Shown one piece after another: positions 17,197 through 24,299 of a DNA stretch of 64,000 bases (the stretch's first letter is position 1; every line of letters starts with the position of its first letter). Below the pieces are notes generated by a model. It was not told the origin of the DNA. It ran no database searches and was given only the letters and a program-made list of their open reading frames with translations. Source of the stretch: Haloarchaeobius litoreus (lineage in GTDB: Archaea; Halobacteriota; Halobacteria; Halobacteriales; Natrialbaceae); the NCBI RefSeq assembly GCF_024495425.1, contig NZ_JANHJR010000001.1, positions 124,001 through 188,000 of the forward strand. The letters are read 5' to 3'. The translations under genes were made by a program, and so were the position numbers.

Positions 17197-17526
17197 ATGG
17201 GCCGGACGAACCCCACCTACCGCGACCGGCTCCGCGAGTTCGAGGAGCGCTATCAGCCGTTCCGGCGCGCGCTCCGCTACGAGCACCAGCTCGACTTCGA
17301 CCGGCTGTTCGAGCGCGCCGACGCCACCGCCCACGCCGCCAGCTACCGGAACGCGACCGACCCCGCGGTCGCCACGCTGCTGTCGATGCTGCTCGCCCAC
17401 GAGGCCGAGATTCGCGAGCTGCACGAGCGGCTGGCGGCCGCGGAGGGCCACGACGGGGTTGCGGACGTCGACCGCTCGGACGACGGCGACGGGTCCGAAG
17501 CCCCCGACGTCGAGACCACCGACTGA
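17197..17526 (+). CDS. small helical protein encoded between the RecA-like and polymerase genes
   Basis: The 109-residue protein starts 1 nt after the upstream stop, with CGGAGGTG as a ribosome-binding site just before. Its stop overlaps the polymerase ATG (TGATG). The first 80 residues are charged and helical (RDRLREFEERYQPFRRAL, AVATLLSMLLAHEAEIREL). The tail is an acidic low-complexity stretch (DVDRSDDGDGSEAPDV). No catalytic motif is visible. Tight packing suggests it is made in fixed proportion with the neighbouring proteins and acts in the same complex. Function unknown. Confidence 0.7.
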   Translation: MGRTNPTYRDRLREFEERYQPFRRALRYEHQLDFDRLFERADATAHAASYRNATDPAVATLLSMLLAHEAEIRELHERLAAAEGHDGVADVDRSDDGDGSEAPDVETTD

Positions 17527-19652
17527 TGTTCGCGCTCGACTTCCACGACGACCGCGTCGTCGAGTGGCACCGCGACGGCGACGAGGCGGTCGCCGTCGAG
17601 AACACCGACTACCACCCGACGCTGTACGTCGCCGCCCCCGACGACGCCCGGGCGGAGCTGGCGGCCGCCCTCGAAGCCGACCCGAAGGTCGTCGCGACCG
17701 CGACCGAGGAGTGGCGGCTCGACCTCCACGCCGACGCGCCCGAGCCGGTGCTCCGGGTGGACTGCGAGCGCGTCTCCGAGGTCCGCACGCTCGCGAACGA
17801 GGTCCGCCACCACCACGAACGCGGCAGCCACGCGCCGGGGACGTTCCGGCTGTTCGACGTGGACTTCGCCCCCGGCTTCCGCTACTGCGTCGAGACGGAC
17901 AGCTCGCCGGTGCCGACCGAGCCGCTCCGCACGCTCAGCATCGACATCGACGAGGCGGCGCTGGCCCACGACCGCGTCGGGGAACTCCGGGTCGGGGGCG
18001 AGCCCGCCGGCGGGACGCCGGGTGCAGCCCTCAGGACCCTCGCCCGCCGACTCGACCGCGTGGACCCCGACGTGCTGTTGCTCTCGCACGCCGACCTCGT
18101 GCCGACGCTGGCCGACGCCGCCGACGAGCACGGCGTCGACCTCGACCTCGGCCGGCGGCCGGGGTGGACCCAGCTGGCCGGCGAGAACACCTACGAGAGC
18201 TACGGCCGGGTGGGCCACTCGCCGGCGCGCTACGCCGTCCCGGGCCGGGCCATCGTCGTCACCGGCTCCAGCTTCCTCTGGAACGAGTCCAGCCTCGCGG
18301 GCCTGCACTACATGGTCGAGCGCTCGTGGCGGCCGCTGCAGGAGACCGCGTGGGCGAGCATCGGCACCGTCCTCACTGCGATGCAGAGCCGCGAGGCCCT
18401 CTCGCGGGGCGTGCTCGTCCCGTGGAACAAGTGGGAGCCGGAGTCGTTCAAGCCCGCGCGGACCCTCCACGCGGCCGACCGCGGCGGCGTCACCCTCTCG
18501 CCCGAGGTCGGGCTCCACGAGGACGTCCACGAGCTCGACTTCGCGTCGCTGTACCCGAACGTCATCCGCGAGCACAACGTCACCCCCGAGACGGTCGGCT
18601 GTGACTGCCACGCCGACCGCGCGGACGTGCCGGGGCTCGGCTACGCCGTCTGCGACGAGCCGGGGTTCCTCCCGGACGTGCTCGCGCCGCTGCTCGACGA
18701 CCGCGCCGAGTTCAAGGCCCGGCTCGCCGACCTGCCCGACGGCGACGACGCCGGCGACGTGGACGACGAGGGCCTCGCCGCCAGATCGGCCGCCATCAAG
18801 TGGGTGCTCGTCTCCTGCTTCGGCTACCAGGGCTACCGGAACGCGAAGTTCGGCCGCATCGAGTGCCACGAGACCATCAACGCGTTCGCCCGTGAGGTGC
18901 TGCTCGACGCCAAGGAGGCCCTGGAGCGGGCGGGCTGGCACGTCGTCCACGCCATCGTCGACTCGCTGTGGGTGACGCCGCGGGAGGGTGTCGAGCAGGA
19001 ACCGCTGGACGCCGTCGCGGCTCGCGTCACCGACGACGCGGGCATCCGGCTCGAACACGAGGCCGACTACGACTGGGTGGCGTTCGTCCCTCGCCGGGGC
19101 ACCGAGGCGGGCGCGCTCACCCGCTACGTCGGCCGGGCCGACGACGGCTCGTTCAAGCTCAGGGGCATCGAGGCCCGGCAGCGGTCGACCCCCGAGTGGG
19201 TCGCGGACTGCCAGCGCGACCTGCTCGACACCCTCGACGCCGAGCGCGCCCCGGAGCCGGTCGTCGACCGCCTCCGGACGCACCTCCTCGACCTGCACGC
19301 GGGCCGGGTCGACCCCGCCGACCTCGTCGTCACCAAGCGGGTGGGCAAGCGCCCCGGCGCGTACACCCAGGAGACCCGCACTGTCGGGGCGCTCCGGCGG
19401 TACGAACACCACGGCGTCGACCGCCATCCCGGCCAGCCCGTCCGGTTCGTCGTGGTCGACGACGACGCGAGCCGGACCGCCGAGCGCGTCCGCCTCGCGT
19501 TCGAGGACCCCGACGGCTACGATGCCGACTTCTACGCCGACCTCGCGACCCGGGCGGCCGTGAGCGTCGTCTCACCGCTGGGCTGGGACCGCGAGCGCGT
19601 CGACCGGTACCTCCGCGAGCGCCGGGACGCCGCGCTGTCGGCGTACCTGTGA
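17526..19652 (+). CDS. family B DNA polymerase homologue with degraded active sites (inactivated PolB2-like)
   Basis: This 708-residue protein keeps the family B outline. Motif A DFASLYP (338-344) is intact. Motif B is altered, with K425, S430 and FGYQGY in place of K-x3-N-S-x-Y-G. In motif C the YxDTDS block reads HAIVDS (475-480), so the first Asp is lost. The exonuclease motifs are broken: DIDE instead of DxE at 140-143, SHAD instead of NxxxFD near 187-190, and LWNESS instead of YxxxD near 251-256. A known archaeal clade of inactivated B-family polymerases shows such loss. It overlaps the preceding gene by 1 nt. Activity is unlikely but not excluded, since one Asp remains in each of motifs A and C. 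Confidence 0.85.
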   Translation: MFALDFHDDRVVEWHRDGDEAVAVENTDYHPTLYVAAPDDARAELAAALEADPKVVATATEEWRLDLHADAPEPVLRVDCERVSEVRTLANEVRHHHERGSHAPGTFRLFDVDFAPGFRYCVETDSSPVPTEPLRTLSIDIDEAALAHDRVGELRVGGEPAGGTPGAALRTLARRLDRVDPDVLLLSHADLVPTLADAADEHGVDLDLGRRPGWTQLAGENTYESYGRVGHSPARYAVPGRAIVVTGSSFLWNESSLAGLHYMVERSWRPLQETAWASIGTVLTAMQSREALSRGVLVPWNKWEPESFKPARTLHAADRGGVTLSPEVGLHEDVHELDFASLYPNVIREHNVTPETVGCDCHADRADVPGLGYAVCDEPGFLPDVLAPLLDDRAEFKARLADLPDGDDAGDVDDEGLAARSAAIKWVLVSCFGYQGYRNAKFGRIECHETINAFAREVLLDAKEALERAGWHVVHAIVDSLWVTPREGVEQEPLDAVAARVTDDAGIRLEHEADYDWVAFVPRRGTEAGALTRYVGRADDGSFKLRGIEARQRSTPEWVADCQRDLLDTLDAERAPEPVVDRLRTHLLDLHAGRVDPADLVVTKRVGKRPGAYTQETRTVGALRRYEHHGVDRHPGQPVRFVVVDDDASRTAERVRLAFEDPDGYDADFYADLATRAAVSVVSPLGWDRERVDRYLRERRDAALSAYL

Positions 19653-19659
19653 GCACGCG

Positions 19660-19684
19660 AAAGTTTACATATACTGTAAACTTT
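19660..19684. promoter_or_regulatory. perfect 10-bp AT-rich inverted repeat after the polymerase gene
   Basis: AAAGTTTACA (19660-19669) and TGTAAACTTT (19675-19684) are exact reverse complements around TATAC. The site begins 7 nt after the polymerase stop and lies just before hairpin element copy B. Its AT content is far above its surroundings. It could be an operator over a TATA-like core, the end of a mobile element, or a terminator-like hairpin. Confidence 0.6.
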
Positions 19685-19689
19685 CAGCT

Positions 19690-20125
19690 CGTCATTCACC
19701 ATCGGCGCGCGGCTCGCGAGCGTGTCGAGCGAAGCGAGATCTCCACGAACGCAGTGAGTGGAGGGCAGCGAGACGACGAAGGAGTCTCGCCAGACCGCGA
19801 GCAGACACTCGTGCGAGGGATGAGAAGCGCAGCGCTAGCGAGCATCGCAATCGGCTGGGGAGGGTGAGGTAGCGGTGTGGTCGCTGGGGACGGGACTGAA
19901 AGGGGCAGTCGTCTCGACGACGGCGGCTGACGCAAGCACCGGAACGAAGTGAGGAGCGTGGTTCGAGAGAGCGAAGCTCTCTCGTCATCACGAAAGACGC
20001 CTCCGGCGTCTTTCGAACGACAGCGAAGCCCCCGAGTCGAGACGGGCGGTGCTTTCTGATTGTCTGTAGTCTCAGCGACTTCAACAGTCGGTGGGGCTTC
20101 CTGGCTGGTCGTGGTTCTAGCGATC
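19690..20125. repeat. hairpin-rich dispersed intergenic element, copy B
   Basis: This region between the polymerase and HEAT genes has no credible gene. Its core (19853-20062) matches copy A at 12228-12377. Copy B carries extra perfect hairpins: CGAGAGAGC/GCTCTCTCG with a GAA loop (19964-19984) and CGAAAGACGCC/GGCGTCTTTCG with a TCC loop (19991-20015, 11 bp). The 5' part adds weaker stems such as GCGAGAC/GTCTCGC. A 3' tail with two GCTT(T/C)CTG blocks about 45 nt apart also matches copy A. Conserved blocks separated by exchangeable stems suggest selection on RNA shape or a modular repeat. Confidence 0.72.
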
Positions 20126-20197
20126 CCCAGAACTGATGCGACGTACGAACGACTCAGAACCGGACTCACAACAACGTCACGCGCGACCGTCTGACGC

Positions 20198-20207
20198 AGA
20201 TATTAAG
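20198..20207 (+). promoter_or_regulatory. TATA box of the second HEAT-repeat gene
   Basis: AGATATTAAG is centred about 28 nt before the ATG at 20231, fitting a leaderless start. Confidence 0.55.
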
Positions 20208-20230
20208 CGCTGGCGGGCGAAACGGGGCGC

Positions 20231-21664
20231 ATGGCTTTCGACACCGGCTGGGACCTCCCTGCGACCGTGGCCGTGGCGTTCGACCCGCCGGTCGAGGCGG
20301 CCGGCGTCGCCAGCGCCGACGCGTTCCGCGCGGCGTACGGGCCGTTCCTGCGCGGCGTCCTCGGGACGAACGTCGACCGCGAGCTCGACGAGAGCGCGCT
20401 GACGGGCCTGGCGAACCGGCTCGGCGGCGTCACCTGGCGGCCCTCCTACGCGCGGTTCGAGCGGCCCGCGGACGCCGACGAGCTGGCCGACCTCACGCGG
20501 GTCGTGCAGGCGTACGCTCGCGCCGGCGGCGCGATGCGGCCGACCCGGCGGCCCGGCTACTGGCGACACGAGGGGTCCCGCGAGCGCGCCGTGGCCCTCG
20601 TCGACGAGTGCGAGGCGTGCGAGGCGCGGGAGCTGACGGTCACGACCGGGACGGCGACGTGCTACCGGCTCTGCGAGGAGCACCACCGCGAGGTGTACCG
20701 GGAGTACGTCGACGCGACCCGTCGTGACCCGGCCCCGCCCGAGCACGAGGAGGCGTTCGACCTCGCGGACCGGCTGCGTGAGGAGGCGTTGCCGACCGAC
20801 GCGGCGAGCCGGCTGGCCGAGATCGGCGCGCACGACCCGCACCGACTCCGGCCCGTCTCGGGCGTGCTCGTCGACGCGTTCGAGGCCCAGCGCGGCGCAC
20901 ACATCGTCAGCGTGGACTTCTTGCGGGCTGTGACGACGGCGCTGACCCACCTCGGGACCATCGACTCGACGGTGCGCCAGCACCTCGTCGCGGGGCTGGG
21001 CGACGACGACGAGAGCATCCGGGGTGCGAGCGCGGCCGCCATCGCCGCCCTCGCGTGGGAGCGCCCGGAGGCGCTGCTGGACGTGGACGAGGAGAGCCTC
21101 GGCGGGTCGGTCGCCGAGCGCCGCCCGCCCGTCATCAGGCGGCTCGGGTCGATGCTCGGGACCGATTCGGTGCGCTGTCGCACGCAGGCGCTGTCGGCGC
21201 TGCGGGAGTTCGCGCGCACCGACCCCGCACAGGTCGACCCCTACGCCGACTCCGTCCGTGCCGCCACCGAGGACGAGCACCCGCGCATCCGGTTCCTCGC
21301 CGGTGTCACCCTCGCCAATCTCGCGCTCGCGGACCCCGAACGCGGTGCGGACTGGCTCCCCGACTTCGCCCGGCTCGCCGACGAGGAGAGCCACGTCGCC
21401 GCCGCCGGGGTCATCGGCCTCGGGTTCCTCGCCGATGCGGGGCAGGACGTGGGCTCCGAGCTGGCCGACCTCACCGCGCTGGTGCGGACGTTCGCCGACC
21501 CGACGCGGCGGCCCCACCGGGTCGTCCGCGAGGCGACGTTCGCGCTCGGTCACCTCGGCGGCCCCGGCGACGCCGAACACGTCGCCTGGGTCGAGGACTG
21601 CGCGCTGACCGACGCGCTCCGTGATGCGTGCGAACGGGCGAAGGACGAGCTGTTCGTGACGTGA
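20231..21664 (+). CDS. HEAT-repeat protein with an embedded C-x2-C...C-x2-H motif (second paralogue)
   Basis: This 477-residue protein is a paralogue of the one at 1755-3215. Both have an N-terminal region beginning with a beta-like VAFD stretch, a shared PADADELADLTR segment near residue 80-90, and a Cys/His motif. Here that motif is C127, C130, C148 and H151 (DECEACEAREL, RLCEEHHREVY). A series of HEAT-like helical pairs follows to the C-terminus (DDESIRGASAAAIAALAWE, EDEHPRIRFLAGVTLANLA). A TATA box 28 nt upstream supports the ATG. It is probably a cytoplasmic scaffold; its partners are unknown. Confidence 0.8.
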   Translation: MAFDTGWDLPATVAVAFDPPVEAAGVASADAFRAAYGPFLRGVLGTNVDRELDESALTGLANRLGGVTWRPSYARFERPADADELADLTRVVQAYARAGGAMRPTRRPGYWRHEGSRERAVALVDECEACEARELTVTTGTATCYRLCEEHHREVYREYVDATRRDPAPPEHEEAFDLADRLREEALPTDAASRLAEIGAHDPHRLRPVSGVLVDAFEAQRGAHIVSVDFLRAVTTALTHLGTIDSTVRQHLVAGLGDDDESIRGASAAAIAALAWERPEALLDVDEESLGGSVAERRPPVIRRLGSMLGTDSVRCRTQALSALREFARTDPAQVDPYADSVRAATEDEHPRIRFLAGVTLANLALADPERGADWLPDFARLADEESHVAAAGVIGLGFLADAGQDVGSELADLTALVRTFADPTRRPHRVVREATFALGHLGGPGDAEHVAWVEDCALTDALRDACERAKDELFVT

Positions 21665-21704
21665 GCGGCGGTGTTCGTGACGCGAGAACGTGGTCGTCTG
21701 CGGT

Positions 21705-22196
21705 TCAGTCGGCGGCGACGTAGCCGCCGTCGCGTTCCGCTGCGAGCCCGAGCAGGACGAGCCAGTCGAGCTCGTTCTCGACTGTCTCGGTCCAGATGTC
21801 CGTCCAGGTGTTCGGGTTCTTGTGGCGCTCCCACTCCGGGATGGCGTCGCGGACGCGCTCGAAGGTGGCCGCGGCGGTGAGCGGTTCGTCGGCGTCGCGG
21901 AGGACGCCCAGCACGTCCTCGGTACCGAAGACACCGGTCAGGAACGCCTCGCGGAGGAACTCCGGGTCGGGCTCGCGCCGGACGCGGCTGTAGCCGGACT
22001 GCCCGCGCTCGACGAGGCCCAGTCCGCGGAGGAACGTGAGCCAGGTGGCGGCCTCGTCGCGGGCGACGAGGTCGGTGCGGTCGAGGATGCGGGCACAGCA
22101 GTCGTCCTGGCTGTCCGGGACCAGCGGGACCGCGCGCTGTGCGTCCTCGACGAACGCGAGGTCGTCGGGCGCGGCCGGGACGTGTTTGACCTTCAC
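21705..22196 (-). CDS. conserved helical protein translationally coupled to mch
   Basis: A GTG at 22196 overlaps the mch stop in the 4-nt form GTGA, and this overlap decides the start. The 163-residue protein begins MKVKHVPAAPDDLAFVEDAQ. It looks like two winged-helix-type halves: VARDEAATWLTFLRGLGLVE and ADEPLTAAATFERVRDAIPEW, followed by LDWLVLLGLAAERDGGYV, which resembles a wing. A pair of cysteines (DDCCARIL) is present. Coupling to mch suggests a linked role, either regulatory or structural. Function unknown. Confidence 0.7.
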   Translation of the reverse strand: MKVKHVPAAPDDLAFVEDAQRAVPLVPDSQDDCCARILDRTDLVARDEAATWLTFLRGLGLVERGQSGYSRVRREPDPEFLREAFLTGVFGTEDVLGVLRDADEPLTAAATFERVRDAIPEWERHKNPNTWTDIWTETVENELDWLVLLGLAAERDGGYVAAD

Positions 22197-23125
22197 AGTC
22201 CGAACGACGCCGCCAGTATCTCCTCGTCCGTCTCGCCGTACACCGCGGTCGGGCCGCCGACCACGTCGACGGTGACCTGCGCCGGCGCGAACACGCTCTC
22301 GTCGATGTCGTAGAAGTCCCAGCCGGCGTCGTCGAACACCTGCTCGAAGGGCTCGCCGTACTCCTCGCGCGCCGAGGACGGAACCTCGTCGAACCGGTCG
22401 AACTCCTCGCGCACGGTGAGGTGGACCCGTCCGCCGTAGGCCAGCGCGTCGTTCGTCCGGGCCATGGCGGCCTCCTCCGAGCCGGCGACCGGTGCCACGG
22501 GGGCGGTCCCCGATGCCGAGATCACGTCGCGTGGGTCGTAGCCGAGCTCCGACAGCCGGAAGACGGCGAGCTCCGCCGCGCGGGCGGCGATGCTGACGCT
22601 GCCGGCGAGGCTGGCGGTCCGGAAGCCGACGAGGTACACCGAGGAGGGGTTGGTCTCGGTCATCTCGGCGACGTGCTCGGCGACGGCCTCGCCGGGGAGC
22701 GCGTCGGACTCGACGGTGAGGACGGTCAGGTCGAAGGCGTCGTGGTAGCCGATCTTCCGGAACACGTCCTCGGTGCCGACGAGGGCGCGGGCGGGGCCGC
22801 TGCCCAGGCCCTCGAAGTCCTCGACGCCGACCTCCCAGCCGGCCTTCTGCGAGCACAGCAGCGCGAGGTCCGGGTGGTCGGTGAGGAGGTCGACGTACCG
22901 GAGCGGCGCGCCGGCGACCTCGTCCATGCGTGTCTGGACGGTCGCCATACCGGCCGTCTGTATCTCGGTGAGCAGCGTCCCGGCCTCGATGCCGCCGTCG
23001 AAGTCGACGCCGAAGTCGAGCACCGTCGCCTCGTTCTCCAGTTCGTACGCGCCGACGTCGAGTACCTCCGCGAAGTCGATGGCCTCGTCCACGAGCTCGA
23101 TGGCCATCCGGTTGAGACTGTCCAT
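22193..23125 (-). CDS. mch: methenyltetrahydromethanopterin cyclohydrolase
   Basis: This 310-residue enzyme interconverts methenyl- and formyl-tetrahydromethanopterin in C1 metabolism. It starts MDSLNRMAIELVDEAIDFAE and shows the family segments TVLDFGVDFDGGIEAG, SAPVAPVAGS-like TAPVAPVAGSEEAAMARTND and ALAYGGRVHLTV. The length matches methanogen Mch (about 320). In haloarchaea the carrier is probably tetrahydrofolate or a modified pterin, since methanogenesis is absent. The downstream gene overlaps its stop by 4 nt. The beta-RFAP-synthase-like gene at 9000-9962 belongs to the same cofactor pathway. Confidence 0.93.
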   Translation of the reverse strand: MDSLNRMAIELVDEAIDFAEVLDVGAYELENEATVLDFGVDFDGGIEAGTLLTEIQTAGMATVQTRMDEVAGAPLRYVDLLTDHPDLALLCSQKAGWEVGVEDFEGLGSGPARALVGTEDVFRKIGYHDAFDLTVLTVESDALPGEAVAEHVAEMTETNPSSVYLVGFRTASLAGSVSIAARAAELAVFRLSELGYDPRDVISASGTAPVAPVAGSEEAAMARTNDALAYGGRVHLTVREEFDRFDEVPSSAREEYGEPFEQVFDDAGWDFYDIDESVFAPAQVTVDVVGGPTAVYGETDEEILAASFGL

Positions 23126-23158
23126 GTGCGGGGGTTGTGCGGCTCCGCGTAAAGGGTT

Positions 23159-23473
23159 TCAGTTCTCGCCGGAGCGCGCCTCCCGCCCGAGGTGCACCTC
23201 GACGGCGTCGACCTTCGCGTCGGCGGTCGTCTCGACGCTTCGCTTGTCGTCGATCTTGAGGAACGTCGAGACGCGGTCGCCGTCGACGGCCTCGTGGGCG
23301 GCCTGCGCGGCGGCGAAGACGGTCGCGGCGTCGTCGGCCTCGATGGTCGTCCCCATCGGGGTCGTCTCGTAGGAGACGTCGAACCCGTCGAGCGCGGCGA
23401 CGGCCTTCGCCACCTCCGCGGCCATGCTCCCCTCGACGACGGGCGCGACCGAGAGGAAGGCGACGGTCGTCAT
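23159..23473 (-). CDS. MTH1187-family thiamine-binding protein
   Basis: This 104-residue protein starts MTTVAFLSVAPVVEGSMAAE. The MTH1187/YkoF-like family binds thiamine or related small molecules with a ferredoxin-like fold. Typical segments are YETTPMGTTIEADDAATVFA and RVSTFLKIDDKRS. The longer upstream frame is arginine-rich and is rejected, because the ATG overlaps the preceding gene's stop (ATGA). Coupling with a universal stress protein suggests co-expression. The ligand is inferred from the family. Confidence 0.85.
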   Translation of the reverse strand: MTTVAFLSVAPVVEGSMAAEVAKAVAALDGFDVSYETTPMGTTIEADDAATVFAAAQAAHEAVDGDRVSTFLKIDDKRSVETTADAKVDAVEVHLGREARSGEN

Positions 23474-23922
23474 CTCTCGTCGGTGAGGTGGACGGTGACC
23501 ATGCCGTCGAAGTTCAGCAGGAGGCGCTGGGTGAGGTCGCCGAACAGCGCCTTCCCGCTGGGCGAGCGCCGACGGCCGGCGACGAACAGGTGGTCGCACT
23601 CCTGATCGGCCGCGACATCGAGGATGGTCTCCTCCTCGTGGCCGACCGCGGCGATGACGTCGTAGTCCACGTCGACGTCGGAGAGGGCACGGCGACCGAC
23701 CTCCGCGGCGAGCCGTTTCGCCTCCCCCTCGGCCTCGTCGAGCGAGTAGCCGCCCGTCTTGCTCTCCAGTCGCGAGGACATCCGCTCGTCGTACTCCTCG
23801 TCGGGCATCACGTGCAGCAGGCGTAGCTCCGCTCCTGTGCCGGCCGCGACCACACCTGCTTCGTGTACCAGCTCTCGGGTCGTCTCTGACTTGTTCCGGA
23901 TGACAACGAGTATTCGTTCCAT
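23470..23922 (-). CDS. universal stress protein (UspA family)
   Basis: The ATG at 23922 gives 150 residues starting MERILVVIRNKSETTRELVH. The C-terminal segment CDHLFVAGRRRSPSGKALFG followed by DLTQRLLLNFDGMVTV is the nucleotide-binding end of UspA proteins, with GRRRSPSGKA standing for the G-x2-G-x9-G pattern. The family binds ATP or AMP and protects cells under stress. A TATA box (23945-23953) about 27 nt upstream supports the start. Its stop overlaps the thiamine-binding gene by 4 nt, so the two form an operon. Confidence 0.88.
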   Translation of the reverse strand: MERILVVIRNKSETTRELVHEAGVVAAGTGAELRLLHVMPDEEYDERMSSRLESKTGGYSLDEAEGEAKRLAAEVGRRALSDVDVDYDVIAAVGHEEETILDVAADQECDHLFVAGRRRSPSGKALFGDLTQRLLLNFDGMVTVHLTDER

Positions 23923-23944
23923 ATCTGACCCGTTCACGAGGCAG

Positions 23945-23953
23945 TTTAAAAAT
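23945..23953 (-). promoter_or_regulatory. TATA box of the universal stress protein operon
   Basis: On the minus strand ATTTTTAAA lies about 27 nt before the ATG at 23922. Confidence 0.55.
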
Positions 23954-23964
23954 GGTTGTCGGTG

Positions 23965-24215
23965 TCAGTCGACCACACCCACGTCAGTGGTACGCACGCT
24001 CGCCGTCCGATTCGAGCTACCGACGGAGGAGCCACTCCGCGCCCAGCCGGCGACCATGACCCCGCCAGCAACGTAGACGGAGTCCACGGCGACCTCGACG
24101 TAGACGTAGTCCACGACGACCGCCGCGACTACGTCCGCGGGGGGATGACCGGTCCGATCAGGGACGCCAGCGTCGCCAGTACGAGCAGCGGAAACACGAG
24201 CCAGCACAGGGACAC
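23965..24215 (-). pseudogene. small membrane protein gene with an apparent frameshift
   Basis: From a GTG at 24215 one frame encodes SLCWLVFPLLVLATLASLIG, followed by PVIPP, and then meets a stop near 24130. Right where it ends, a run of six C residues occurs. One added C would join it to a frame reading ADVVAAVVVDYVYVEVAVDS followed by VYVAGGVMVAGWARSG, which ends at 23965. Joined, this makes a plausible two-helix membrane protein of about 83 residues. A TATA box lies at 24258-24270. It may be a broken gene or a homopolymer sequencing error. The alternative is that neither frame is coding. Confidence 0.4.
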
Positions 24216-24257
24216 CGGGTCCGAGGCGAAGCTCCACGTCGACGACAGCCAGTATCG

Positions 24258-24270
24258 TATAATTAAAAAT
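24258..24270 (-). promoter_or_regulatory. AT-rich TATA-like element before the frameshifted gene
   Basis: ATTTTTAATTATA on the minus strand is one of the most AT-rich spots in the window. It lies about 47 nt upstream of the GTG at 24215, or 25 nt upstream of a GTG at 24237 in the other frame. Confidence 0.45.
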
Positions 24271-24299
24271 ATGCTTCCCGGCGTGGACAACCCCAGCCC

